Positions 23,276 to 34,809 are shown, counted from the first letter of the stretch. The stretch: 64,000 nt of DNA from Cantharellus purpuraceus (GCA_025174535.1 JALBUN010000011.1:868001-932000); one strand, 5' to 3'. Notes: generated by a model not told the origin, from the sequence alone. Numbers and translations: made by a program.

Positions 23276-24015
23276 TCAACTTGCGTCTGCCTCTCCTCCA
23301 CCACCCTGAGGCCCAGTATACTCCTTCAAGTTGGGGTCAAAGAAGCGTTGTCCACACTTGCAGCAGACGTAGAAGAGGATCATACGCGTTTCCATCCGCT
23401 TCGATTGGTCTTGATAGAACACAGCGCTGGTGAAATCAGGAGGTGAGACCCAAACTTGTGCTCCACAAGAGAGAGTAAAATGAGTGCGAACTCATCGTGA
23501 CCACATGAGGGACAGACCATGTTAGAATGTGGCTGGAATATACGTCAGCGGATGGTGGGAAAGGGGTGTGAGTAGCGAGACACACAAGCGTTGGGTCATG
23601 CCATAGATCGATTGTGACACCAGGTTGTTCTCTACATGCCACACCCTCAGTAAGGCAAGATGAGTATACATGCAATATAAAGAAAACCCACTTTGTTACT
23701 GTAGCTAAATCGTTCCTGTAGACGCACATATTCTCTCCAATCTCGTCGTACTGGCATATCCGGCATGCGTACACCAGAATGCGACGTGCAGGGTCCGCCT
23801 GTCTTTCCAGTATGTTGCATTATATCGATCCAATAGAGTCAACGATTGTCGGACACGGAAACATTACAAAAATTTAGTCATTATATACGAGAGGTGGCAA
23901 TGTGAACGCACACGTGGGTAGAGCAAGTTGTTACATTCTGAGCAGAAGTGAAGGGATGCCTTCGAGGAAAATACATATAAGGAGTGAACGAACTGCTAGA
24001 TGACTATCTTACCAT
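23276..24015 (-). CDS. rpb9: RNA polymerase II subunit RPB9 (6 exons, 131 aa)
   Basis: Zinc-ribbon subunit of RNA polymerase II involved in start-site choice, elongation fidelity and transcript cleavage with TFIIS. Exons (minus): 24015-24013, 23959-23912, 23798-23692, 23631-23586, 23532-23492, 23426-23276; 396 nt in frame. The first zinc ribbon uses CSEC in FCSECNNLLYPR and CRIC in YACRICQYDE. The second uses CPSC in NMVCPSCGHD and CCKC in FYVCCKCGQRFFDP, with the characteristic AVFYQDQSKRMETRMILFYV between them. The initiator ATG directly abuts a GT donor, so the first exon contributes only the start codon; this placement gives M-ASLHFCSECNN, the expected N-terminus. The C-terminal tail is Gly-rich and about ten residues longer than the core fold. 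Confidence 0.95.
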
Positions 24016-26033
24016 ACGCAAAGTTGAGGGTTGGTGGCAAAGAGTGGTGCACCAGACACGCCCATAGGAGTACAGAGTCCATTGACAGCGACCCCCAAAG
24101 GACCCACAGTGACACCTTGATCTGACTTTGATCCATGCTACGTTAAATATCATCTCTCAAAGTAATTAATTCAGCGCCACGAAAGTCACCATCAAACAAC
24201 TATGTTCCTATGTTCCTTCAGGTCTACAGTGCTGGCTTAGAACGGCGTAGAGGTTTCTTTGGTGGAATCTGATGATGGCTGTTATCGCGTCACTGGTTCC
24301 CTTCGCGCATTGACAGCGACGACTCGAGCTTGAAACCTCCAGATTGAGGGAGTAGTAAGATGCTACATCTTCAGCAGGCCGGATACCCGTTCTCCTGAAT
24401 TGTCGTATTGGAAACTTGAAGCAAGTTTGTGTTTAAAGCATAAAGTTTAAGGTAAAGTAGCGGGGTGTGATGTTTGTCCTAGTAAGTGTTACAAAATACT
24501 TGGGAAATTTGATTTGTTAGTGTGACCTCAGTGAATAGTTTCTAGAGTTGTTCCACCAATGGAACTGAATCAACTCTCTTTTCCCACAAACGTTTTCAGG
24601 TGACAACAACCTAGATAAAGGAGATAATTGGAACTCTGCAAATGAAAAGTTATGGCCAGTGGTCAGTCTTATCGCTGTGTGAATTACTAGGCCTACTTAC
24701 CTTATCCTTTGCTCTAGGTTGATTTGTGGAGGTTTGGTCTTGCAACGCATAGAAGTGCCCCTCAAAGACATGGCCTTTGTCAGGGTCAGTAACCATCACA
24801 CGATCATACATGGGTCAGACCACTCTCAATGGCTCAACAAGACCAACGAGGCCGCTCAACTTTCAACATAGTAATTGGCTTGTTTCCGGTCGCTGTTCAA
24901 ATATTGGTCGGTGAGACGGCACACACCAAGATCTACCACGTCCGTGACACAAATTACTTTAATATGACATACAATCCGCAAATAAGCATAGCAGCTCATA
25001 CATGGAGGAGCCACCATAATATGACGATAGTTTGGCTTGTGGTAAAAAAACTCAACTGGATGAACGACAGAAATTACTGCTGGATATTTGGTCTGAGCTA
25101 CATCTCTTGTTCCCTATCCTTTGAGCAATGAACATCCATGAAAGTCCATGAAAGAGAGATGTTTTCTGCTGTAGGTTTCGCGCATCTGAGTCGTATCTAG
25201 GAGCTCGGGATTCCACTACGGGTCCTCTTAATGGTGTGAGGACAGGTGGCCCTAGAACGCGAAGGGAACTAACATGAAACCCCAGCGCCCGAAGCCAAGC
25301 GTCCGATCAGCCCAATGTGGTCTCCGAAACCTTTCTCAACTTGCAAAAGGGTCGCTGGTTGCCCGGAGAGCCCTGAGGTGTGTACAATGATGCTTTGCAA
25401 TCAGAGGCGTCTAACGCACACAAGGAATAAACTGTCGTAATGCAATTTTTGCCCTCGATAATAGTCTTTTAGCTTAGTTTTTTGCAAGCTTCGTTGGGCT
25501 ACATTGATTGGTTTTATAAATAGGATCGAAGAAAAAACAAACAAACGGCAGGAGCTGGATCTATCCTGGCCGCTGTTTCGCGCACAAATGGGGCTGTTAG
25601 TTGCCGGCCTTTCGGGCTCACTGCTTCTCATAGGGTTCACGGCCTTTTGTAATTCCGAACTACGCGTCGTGGAAGTTCACAAAAGAGAAAAGAATAACAA
25701 AAGTCTTAGAGGAATACAAATGCTGACTAGACAAAAAGTCAGAGGAAGAACCAACTCTTTTGAGAACAGTCACAAAATAGTATTGGCGGATGACATACCA
25801 ACCTAACGGGGCCGGGCGGCATGATGCGCGGCTAATGCCGCGAACAGCACTCGGCTGAAACATAACAACAGAAGATAATCGCTTGAACCGCGTCAGCTGT
25901 TTTCCTTCCTCTCACTCTCACCTAGGTCTCTCCTCCGGCCCCGTCCCCCCAGCACCCTCGTCTCCAACACGTCACTCTCGCAGTAGCAGCGGTGAACGGT
26001 GCAAGACGACGACGACGACGGACGCCACATGCG
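24016..26033. other. Intergenic, about 2 kb, RPB9 upstream region
   Basis: No gene supported. The longest plus-strand frame (24829-25131) has no family features, no promoter context and no splice structure. The RPB9 promoter lies at the left edge. Confidence 0.4.
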
Positions 26034-26351
26034 ATGCAGCTCTTCTCTCTTGACCTCTCGCTTCCCATCCTCCTCGCCGCCTTTTCACTATGCACCTCCA
26101 TGCTCGCCGTCCTTGGAACAGTCCAGCTCGTTGTCTCTTCACCCACAGAAGTTGCACGGGGACACCATAGTAGCCAACACATCCACCACTCACAACGGCA
26201 GTCACGCGATTCGGCATTGGAAGTTGGTTTAGGAATGTACAAGCGTGTTACACCATGGTGGGGGTCTGTGTCGGCAGCAGGTCAGTGCCCTACCAGGAGC
26301 TGCTTGTGGAGGCTGATGGTTTGTCAGCAGATGCAGATTTCGTTCCGCTAG
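26034..26351 (+). CDS. Possible small secreted or membrane peptide (tentative)
   Basis: An ATG at 26034 opens a frame whose first about 35 residues (MQLFSLDLSLPILLAAFSLC...) resemble a signal peptide or signal anchor, followed by a His/Gln/Ser-rich tail with no Cys pattern. No homologue is recognised and splicing may alter the end. It is listed only because the hydrophobic N-terminus is unusually clean. Confidence 0.2.
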   Translation: MQLFSLDLSLPILLAAFSLCTSMLAVLGTVQLVVSSPTEVARGHHSSQHIHHSQRQSRDSALEVGLGMYKRVTPWWGSVSAAGQCPTRSCLWRLMVCQQMQISFR

Positions 26352-29300
26352 GATCACGTCCCCCGCTTTCGATGGCTAAACTTATCATGTTTCGTCATGT
26401 AAGAATAATGGTACTGCTACTCCCAACTATCACCTGAGACGCATTTAACAGGCTGCGACACAACGCCGTGCAAATGCCCGAGCACGCTCACGACTTTCTC
26501 AACTGGCGCACTAGGACGACAATCCACAAACGGGCGACTTTTTTTTTCGACTTCTTCACGATACATTTGTGCTGCTGGATGATCAGGATGACGGGTGTAC
26601 GTTCTTATGCATTGGTCGCTGGCCTATTTGGATTTTCTCGTGGATGGTTTGGACGGACAAGGCGTGGATGGTCTCTCCGAGTTGTGTAACAATTCTCCTC
26701 CCATTCGCGCAAATCGCTCTTTCGTAGACTACGTGTCAGTCGCCCCTCGCGTCCTTCCCTCCTTTCACGATATTCTCGCCAGCGTTGTAATTGTCGTTGT
26801 GCTTTGCATTCTATCTTATTTCCACGATTGCCGTGTTTGGAATTTAACGTTTAATGATGGTACACTTCAACGTTGATGTGATGAGATGGTGTGAGTAAGG
26901 TGCAGGATGATTATGGTGCAGCCAAGTGTTATACCACCGTAGGCCTGTTGGTATGGCCGGGAACGCACGGCAACATCGATCCGCCTCCCTGGTCATTGTG
27001 ATGCTTTGATCCCAAGTGGTCCCCATCAGACCACACAGTTTCATTGGGCATCCGGGGCTGCCTGAGCAGCTCACAGGGATGATGCTGTGTATGATTCGAC
27101 CCCTTCCATCCAATTTGTGCTGCGGGTGAACACGCAGTTGTAACTAACTGCGAGGCATCGCCACCAACCCTCGCTCTTTGGAGTCATGCTCAGTATCTGG
27201 TTCGGTATCAGTTTCAGAATAGATCGGACGACGTAGGGCGAAACCACACCAATGCTTGTTGGTCGTGAGAAGCTGCCACCATCCCTCGCTCTGCGGAATC
27301 AGCTTCGGAACAGATCGGGCGAGGTGGTGTCACGTCATTGTCTGTTTTGGGCCTTGCGCTCCTGGTACGTGGGAGCTGTCGATGAAAGAGCCAGGCGGAA
27401 CTTCTGTAGAGATCTTAGAAGCTATGCCAAGCCTGAACATGGATCCTATGGATTCTGTTTCGGAGGATGTCCAGCGACGCACGGAGTGGAAATCGAATGT
27501 CGACTTTTGAGCATTAGACCCCACCGATCGCTTGTTGTTGTGCCGGGATTTCAGAATGTAAAGCATGTCGAGATTGCTTAGATCGGAGCGTGAAGGACTT
27601 CGCGCAGAATAAGATGAAGGAATCCGTTGCAAAGCTTGCCAATACCTGGGCCTGAGTCATAGCAACGACAATTCAAAACTGACAAAGCACATCTCTTAGT
27701 ATACGGTACTCACTCTTGTGGCACATTCGTACTGATATAACAATGTATGGCTTTTCCATACAACTAGAAGTCGCCTCCTCGTATGCCTGAAAGCTACCGC
27801 AGGAAAGGCTTGCAAAGGTTTATGTCATAATGGAAGTTGGTGCCGCCCGTTTGACCAGCTTGGATGTGTCACTCTGGGGAGACGCAGCGAAGGGTTCCGA
27901 TGTGGAGGCTATCTGTATAGACTTCGGGACGCTCAGGCGCCGAGACGCACTGTGTTAATGCTGGTTTCTTCGCAGTATACGTATATTTTAGGCCGCAACT
28001 GGCCGTTGAAATCGCGGCTACGTGACCTGATGGAGGCTTGTATCAGGTTGCCTGCGGGGAGGATCATAATCGCACCGGCTAGAATTGGGAATGGCTTCAA
28101 CAATGTTCTGCAGACGCAGGACCTGTAGACTCAAAGTCAAATATTGAGAGCAGTTGCCCTAGTCTTCAAAGAGCTCGTGAATATTAGGGAGGAGTTTGAA
28201 CGCCATTTTGCAAGCTTCGTCCTTCAGAATAGCCTTCAAGGTCTGAACAGCCTAACCAAAATGGATATGAGTTATTGGAATAGTCAATTATGCACAATTG
28301 TCAAATACCGTGCGTGTTGGTTGTAAAATACACAGGATTGGGCCTTTAGTTGAACCCAAGTTCTCAAAGTTTCAGGGCGCATAGCAGGTGAAAAAAATTG
28401 CAAATGCTTGTCTGAGGAAAAGCAACGCTCCTGAGGGTGTGAAAGTCCCTTTTCTGCAAGAGTTTCAAGTTAGTCCAAGGGTGCGACAACCGACGCAACG
28501 CTGAACTCACTGCATGAACTGAAGCCTCACCCGCTGGCTCATGTGGAAGAAAACCACACTTCTGGTTATTTTGAGCGATCAATTTTCAGCTCTAGAAATT
28601 GGAGGTCGTCTGAAGGCGAAAACGATTGATAAGGGCCATGTGAGTGATAACATAGATGTTCAGAAGTCGATGCCAATCTACAGAATGGGTTAACACAGGT
28701 TGGGAAGACCGGCTTGATGGAGACCATTACGCATGAAGCTAGAATAGATGTCAGAGCAAGATCATCACTTCGGTTGCTTCGGGAGTGACTGTACCTCACT
28801 ATGTTTATTGAATGCGAACGTCGCTGCCTAAAGCTCTTCATTTCGAGGCGCTGCTAGTAGCATGATCACCTTAAAATATCAAGGGTGCGAGGACTTCCGG
28901 TGCATCAGGGACTGATAGCTAATGTATTTTCAATAGGGGCATGCGACGGAGAGATGGTTTACAACTTCATACAAGGCATTCAACTCGGTCAAGTCGATGA
29001 TGGCGCGATGATAGGGGGTGAGCAACTGGTAAAGCTTCAATCTTGTGGCATCTGTGATTCTTCAACGGGAAGATCTGGCGCACAGTGAGGTGGTGGCAAT
29101 AATAGTCGCAGGAGTCCACGTGTCCGAGATGCCATTTCGAAGTAGGACACTGGCTGATGCAGAGTTCATGATAAAATGGCACAAAATAGGGGGGAACAAT
29201 GGACGAAAGCAGTTGGGTCACGCCCAACTAACAATGCTGGTGTAGTTAGTACAATCACAACTGTGCGGTACTTGAAGTCGGAGACCGAAACTCAACAACA

Positions 29301-29370
29301 ACCACGCACTAAAAGCTAGAAATATCTATACAGTACTTTTAGGACATGCCTGGTGATCTATCCATCTGAT
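26352..29370. other. Gene-poor stretch, partly duplicated downstream of the F-box genes
   Basis: About 3 kb without a defensible gene. The right third (about 28,360-29,280) is a diverged copy of about 33,900-34,760; both sit just downstream of an F-box gene copy. Shared strings include a gtgaggtggtgg motif and a caatgctggtg motif near the gene end. It therefore belongs to the tandem F-box block. Confidence 0.45.
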
Positions 29371-31438
29371 TCAACCCAGCTTCGCCATACTCCAGACTCC
29401 TTCCCAACCTGGCTGATCTACTGGTGTCAGCGTTTCACGCCATCTACCTACCAGGTTTTGGTTTCCATGGATGTAACCGCTGAATAGTAATGAAGCTTCA
29501 CTGTGCGTCTGTGCATATATATTATGCGTTGGGGTGTGCGCGCAGAGAGAAACATGGACGTACAGCCACGCTAACGAATACGACAAGGCCATCCCATGCC
29601 CTTACACGCCCATAGTATTCCTTGTGACCCCAAATGTCGCCAAATCTATCATCAGTCTGGAATTATGGGTCATATGAGGTTGATATATGTTTGTGGACGT
29701 TTTGATACGCACTCTGGCCGTCAAAATGATATCGTATACTCCATGGCCGAATGATCCAGAACGTGCGAATTCATCATTAACTGCACGTTTTGCAAATTCA
29801 CAGCGATCGTACAGGTCATACGTCGATGCTCGTACGTTGCTGCTGGGAGATTTACGCCTGAAGTGCAGGTGGCCCTGTTCCAGTTATGTGAGCGTCAAAG
29901 ATTAAGACAGCAGAAAAGAGCATACCGGTGTCTCTGTCATGAGTATACCTTCAGGTAACCAGGCCTTGAAGACCCCTTCGCCTTTCATGTCATTACTAAA
30001 GTCGTTAAAGCTGATGGTCTGAGATGAGTCGTGTTGGTGATATTCCCTGATTCATAAATATATATGGTGCGATGATGTGTTGACGTGCAGTGCATCTCAC
30101 CAAACATGGAACCTCATTGGTCGAGGATATACGTCAAGCAGTTGGAGAGCGACAGCGGCTGTGCGGGGCTGTGGGGACAAAATCGCATCAAACTGAGTCT
30201 GCGGGATTTCCTTAAAGTGAAAATTGGTCAATGCAATAATCGCGACTCTTAAACAGAAGCGCCCACAAATAGTCGACCAATCCAAGTTCCTGCCAGCATC
30301 CCGGGTGTGAATACATGTCGCCTGATCAAGCGCTGAGTCCACGGACTGTAGCAGGTAATCAGACGATTCCAGTCATGCTCGTAATCGCCTGCCCGACCCT
30401 CCCCCCACTCCGCAAACTTGGTTGTTGGACGAGTTTGCTCTTCCACTTCCTCAATTGCTGGGCCATCATAACCTGCTGGAAGATGGATTGGCGGGACAGC
30501 TCCAGCTGCCTCGAGACGGACAGCACAAATCAGGAAAACGGCTTGTGCGAGAAGCGGGTGCGTAATGGGAGGGTTGACACCAAAGTAGTTCTTAATGAAT
30601 GTAAGACGAGAGTGCGGGAGAGCGGCGAGGGTGAGCGCAGGTCTGGGTGGTAGAGGCAGTGGCGGCTCAGGCGGCGGAATAAGGAAGGTGGTGATTGGAG
30701 CATGTGTTGAAGCGTACTGGAGCGTTTTAGTAACAGGTGAAAAGCTAAGACTAAGCAAGCTGGATTACCTTGAATGACCCTACAAAGAGATGGGCAAGGC
30801 CGTTCAGCATACGTTGCCGATCTTCTGCAGTCTCAGTTGCCATGCGATCTGAAATCAGCAATGAGAGTTTCCCTAACCGAGCATGAGTCTCCTGAGATAC
30901 CTTTGTCCGTGAACCAGAAGATCCAAGCCACAAGAGCATTGATCTCGTTGTCAACTTTCCAACCATTATTAAGTTCTGTTCCGTTGTGGAAGGGTCCTCC
31001 TGGTTTGACATATTCGGAAGCGAACTTGTTGACGCCAGCGTAATGGACAAGCTGCTCATAGTTGTTCTGTTCGTGTTCCAAGAACATCAGGTACGCGATC
31101 CAGATGTCTTCACGAGCCGTTGGGGTTTCGGAAAACTCGTGACATGAACTGAATTTGAACCGTTTCAAGGCCATGAACCGTTTAAGTAGCTCATTCGCCT
31201 TCTCCCTGGCATTCCTGTGCCCTCCAAGTCGGCGTGTCACTAGACGAGCATCGAACATTGTTGCGAAGATTCTCGAGTAAAGCGACGGATTTGTTTCCAC
31301 GGATATTTTTGAGTGTATAGTCTTTGACACGCGTAGCAAGGGCGGCAAATCAGTGGGTGGACCGAGTAGATTGTTGTCAACAAGAGCGAGGACCACTCCT
31401 TCCAAAACCTCGGTTGGGAAGTTCTCCAAGGTCGACAT
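29371..31438 (-). CDS. F-box-like protein, copy A (8 exons, 561 aa)
   Basis: Member of the large Agaricomycete F-box-like family, which probably recruits substrates to SCF-type ubiquitin ligases (family inference). Exons (minus): 31438-30901, 30848-30769, 30716-30267, 30210-30101, 30046-29926, 29874-29713, 29656-29570, 29508-29371; 1,686 nt in frame. The N-terminus carries the F-box-like motif (ENFPTEVLEGVVLALVD, PPLLRVSKTIHSKIS). Conserved family blocks follow: ANELLKRFMALKRFKF, WIAYLMFLEHEQNNY, NALVAWIFWFTDK, the Pro-rich FLIPPPEPPLPLPPRP, FVGSFK, HDWNRLITCYSPWTQ, PGMLAGTWIGRLF, and near the end WDGLVVFVS, SGYIHGNQNLVGRWRETL and PGWEGVWSM. All donors and acceptors are canonical and no lesion is visible. 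An upstream in-frame ATG at 31495 would add a hydrophobic 19-residue leader, but MSTLENFP matches the start position of the other copies better. Confidence 0.85.
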
Positions 31439-32287
31439 AGGAACAAAAATGGACAAGAGGAGATGGAGAAGGAAAGTGGACGGGATGAGAATCAACTCTA
31501 TTAGCCTTTTTGAACATTAAGCCAGGTAATCATCAGACAAGTTTCAGCTCCGCAGGCACCGCGGAGTTCGGGCTGCCCATTAGTCGTGCTTGGGCAACTC
31601 AACTCAAGGCGTTGATGGTGTTTCAGGTGCTAGTGGATCTTATCCATATATCTTCGATTTACTAAACTATCGCACTGCACCGGTAGTACTGCTTGTGCAC
31701 ATGCTCCTAGATTGCCAGGAAGAAGATAGGCTTCTGAAACTTTCAAGCGAGCGTAACTTGGGCGAAATAAACCATGCGTACACGGATTCCGGAGCCAGGA
31801 AAGCCTGGGACTAAACAAGACACCGGGACAGCGGTATTAGCCAATATATGGGACGCCCACAGCGATATCGCTTACATTTTCTTTGTAGCCCTTTTTTTGT
31901 TGCAAACATGTTTTTCCTGGCTGGTCAGAACCTTCTGAATAGCTGGGGTTGGCAAAGATCATGATCGTTAATTCCCTATAGTGCAATTGTGTCCAGAGAG
32001 GAATACGCTGGTTAGAATATAGATCGTTTGAGATGAAATGGAGGACGATTTCCTGCCTACAGGGGCCCTCACTATGATGGTTGACCGTCAACCACTATAA
32101 AGCATAACCCTGGGGTCACAATAGTATCGGCACACGGAGGGTGAAGATGAGTCAGGCTGCTTAGTAAGCCTCTAGCGGCTCCTTTCTTCCCGCTGATTCA
32201 AGTCACAACGGTCTCATTAGAGAGTATATGTTAGCCAATAATTATTGGATCAGTATGTTCCAGGATATTGATAGATACTGAGACATC
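31439..32287. other. Copy A upstream region, paralogous to the other F-box upstreams
   Basis: The string ggtaatcatcagacaag followed by a GC-rich stretch (gcaggcaccgcgga or similar) occurs at about 31,530, 37,595 and 44,405, at the same distance upstream of each F-box start, so promoter DNA was duplicated with the gene. About 31,650-31,930 also matches about 37,790-38,060 in diverged form. No coding frame supported. Confidence 0.5.
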
Positions 32288-32551
32288 TGTTGGAACCGCA
32301 CACGCTCATTTAAGCCCGAGCGCAGGTTCGTGCACAGGGCGCCTGTTGCAGAGTATAAAAGCTGGTTAAACATCACGCAATCACCTCCAATCACTGAGGT
32401 GGTATGTCCATCATATCACTCAGAGTAATTCTATACTAACATAGTATCAGTATGCTTGTTAGGTAGTTATCATGATATATGACCCTAGCAAAGTCCAATC
32501 ACTGAGGTGTATGCTTGTTAGAATCTACCTGCTGCACATATAATTTCTACA
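32288..32551 (+). mobile_element. Ty1/copia-type 5' LTR (264 bp)
   Basis: Begins TGTTGGAACC and ends CTACA, with TG...CA ends. It contains a TATA element (gagtataaaagc, about 32351) and is followed at once by a primer-binding site. An inverted pair CACCTC/GAGGTG sits in its transcribed part (32382-32401). No matching 3' LTR was found in the window, so the element is truncated. Confidence 0.65.
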
Positions 32552-32563
32552 GGTTATGGGCCC
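32552..32563 (+). other. Retrotransposon primer-binding site, half-tRNA type
   Basis: The 12-mer ggttatgggccc is complementary to the anticodon-arm half of initiator tRNA-Met (GGGCCCATAACC). This is the priming mode known for Ty1/copia-like elements that use a tRNA fragment. The gag ATG (32556) lies inside this site. Confidence 0.6.
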
Positions 32564-33038
32564 TGCAGAACCTACTCAATCAGGCTCCATCAAATTGTTC
32601 ATTGTCCCCAAACTAGCTCAGGATGGGTTGAACTGGGTAATGTGGAAGAGTCAGACTCTTGCAGTACTGGCATCTGGTTACAGTGTAATGTGACACATAC
32701 AGGGGATGGTAAGAGTGCCAACTGCTCTCCCTGTGGATCTCCCCAAATGTATTCTGATGGAGGAAGAAGAAGTGAATGACAATGGGATGATTACAACCAA
32801 TGAGAGGCTGCAATCAAAGCCCAGATTTTCACTATGATCCTGGAGAGCCTCATAATTGAGATTCAGAAACTTGCAATGGCAAAGCAGGTATGTGCCAAGC
32901 ATGAAGTGAAGGCAATAGCTATCAAGTTGATATTCAATGTCACATATACAAAACAAAGTGCAAAGATGATGCAAATGTTTGGACACATCTTGAGAGCTTT
33001 ATTCAAGGTTCCTGTGGTCTGTAATGACATGTGTGATC
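32556..33038 (+). pseudogene. Degenerate copia gag fragment
   Basis: The frame opens at 32556 (MGPAEPTQSGSIKLFIVP) and reads through a gag-like block (GLNWVMWKSQTLAVLASG). A TGA then stands where an Arg is expected (VM*HIQGMVRVPTALP), consistent with CGA to TGA decay. After NERLQSKPRF the frame shifts, and further copia gag-like sequence (EIQKLAMAKQVCAKHEVKA) continues in another frame to about 33,038. There it abuts gypsy sequence on the other strand. Non-functional. Confidence 0.55.
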
Positions 33039-33871
33039 TTTAGGTGCTTTCAGCACCTTAGAAAGGACAGTATTCTTTCTATATGTGCCTTGTATGATTT
33101 GCACAAGGTTGATCCCATGTTCAACATGGGATCACAATGGTGTTCTGTCATCATTTGATGACATCACTTCAAGATCCTCTATTTCTTTAGAGGACTTGGA
33201 ATCATCATTGGATGATTCTACTTGAGTATTGAGTGCTTCAGCTTCCAGCACTCTGTTCTCTTTTCTCTCAAGCAGTCACCTTCAGATGACTGCTGCTGTT
33301 CTGATCTTGATGAACTGTTCCATAGGGAGCAGCTCTCCTTCAGGGTCAAGATGTACATCTGTGCTCATGTAGATGTAGTTGGGATGACTCTCTGTTGGAG
33401 AGTCATCAGCATAGTAGCATGACAAACAGTCTGCTACTTATTCTCTACCCCATCTACATGTAGGGTAGTGGAGTTGAAATGGGATAGGAATTCCCACCAC
33501 CTAATCTGTCTAGGAGACAGATTTTTCTGAGTCTTGAAGTGTTTGAGGCCTTTGTGGTTGGTTAATAGGATGAATTTTTGTCCTAGTAGTCTGTCTTCCC
33601 CTTTCATAATCCTCACCTTTTTTGACTCGGATGACTGCAATTTTTTTTTTTTTGCTGTTTCTGGGCTCCTCTCTCTGGGACAGGAGCTCACCAAGGCATA
33701 GAGTGGAGGAAAAGGTGTCCAGGAAGATGAAGCGCTACTTTGGCTTTGAGAAGAAGTAAAGTTGTCTTCTGGGACAGGAAATTTTGTTTGCTTCAAGGAT
33801 GTGAAGTCAATCACAAGTGTTGATGACAAGTGTAACAATGAGCTCACTGGGAAATTGTCCTTGAGCGTCAT
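33005..33871 (-). pseudogene. Ty3/gypsy RNase H to integrase linker fragment
   Basis: On the minus strand the frame contains the RNase H C-terminus (FILLTNHKGLKHFKTQKN, LSPRQIRWWEFLSHFNS, HVDGVENK). After a small frame disruption it continues as the linker typical of gypsy pol (YYADDSPTESHPNYIYM, DVHLDPEGELLPMEQF) and the start of the integrase region (GTYRKNTVLSKVLKAPKDH). Stops at a few sites show it is dead. The upstream part (about 33,620-33,871) is less clearly gypsy. The same DNA carries the hairpin run listed separately. Confidence 0.65.
33042..33523. repeat. Run of consecutive short perfect hairpins
   Basis: At least fourteen short inverted repeats follow one another with little overlap. 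Positions (stem bp): 33042-33058 (6), 33059-33081 (7), 33088-33108 (6), 33110-33134 (11), 33146-33163 (8), 33175-33194 (7), 33199-33218 (8), 33231-33253 (7), 33271-33294 (8), 33354-33377 (7, beside the palindrome agatgtacatct at 33349-33360), 33383-33407 (10), 33413-33438 (7 plus 3 after a bulge), 33445-33468 (6), 33503-33523 (9). Each occupies about 20-25 nt and stem sequences differ from one another. They lie inside decayed gypsy coding sequence. Confidence 0.8.
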
Positions 33872-33879
33872 ACCCTGAC

Positions 33880-34809
33880 TCTCGTAACGGAGAAGTATAT
33901 ATCTAGTTGAGGATCCAAAGCATCTCTAAATGCGTGGCAAGTCAGATGCGACTGGTGGGTTATTTACATTTTTCATACGTTAAGCCAAGGGTTGACATCA
34001 GGTTCTGAAGAATTGATATCTTGAGCCACCGATAGCCGCTGTGGAGAAGATGGTTCTTGAATAACAGCGTAGATGAACGATAGAATCCAAGGCGGGCATT
34101 ATTATATTCCAAATGTCGATGCTCATCTCCGGGATGAGTCAATATGGATTTGAGGACCCAGTTCGGAGGTTACCATTACACCTAGAACCAGAGTAAAATT
34201 GAGGGCAGGATCATCAATTCAGCCGTCTTGTGGGTGACTGCACCTTCGCAATGCGAGCGTCACTGCGGAATACGTCTTATTCAAGACACCATAGGCAGCA
34301 TGAGTTTTGTAGATCCGAGAATATAGGCACATCTCAAGTACAGATGACAATGTCAGATCTAGTATCCCATGTCAGTAGGGGAATGCGGCCGGGTGAGAGG
34401 TGAGAACTTCATACTGGCATAGCAACAGGCGTTCAATGTTGTCAAGCTGAGGCTGAGACTATCCGGAGATGTGGAAAATTGGGTATTCTCCATGTGAAAT
34501 AGCTTGGGGATTAGTCAACAACAGCATTTTGCGCATCGTGAGGTGGTGGTACTAGCAATCGCTAGTGTCTACAAGTTCGATTTGAGATATCTTATGAGAC
34601 GGGCAAGTTTTCATGAAATGGTATCAAAGAAGGGGTAGGTCCTGGGAGAAACTAGAAGGGTGAAACGCAACTGGCAATGCTGGTGCACCGAGTACTCACG
34701 ACGGTGCATACTTCAGTCGGAGAACGAAACCCATTTGCATAACTAAAGACTTAGGACTGGAAATATGTATACTTTTAACGACGACATGCTTCATAAATAA
34801 CTATCCAAT
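33880..34809. other. Gene-poor stretch downstream of F-box copy B
   Basis: No gene. Diverged copy of about 28,360-29,280 (see that entry), part of the tandem block. Confidence 0.4.

Noticed and set aside
24829..25131. 100-codon plus-strand frame
   Set aside because: No motif, no splice structure, unbiased composition; length is within chance for this AT/GC content.
27252..27632. Overlapping plus and minus frames of about 100 codons
   Set aside because: Both are open over the same DNA and neither has recognisable content or neighbouring exons; left unannotated.
33349..33360. The perfect palindrome agatgtacatct as a protein-binding operator
   Set aside because: It lies within the hairpin run in retroelement coding sequence; a stand-alone regulatory role has no support.
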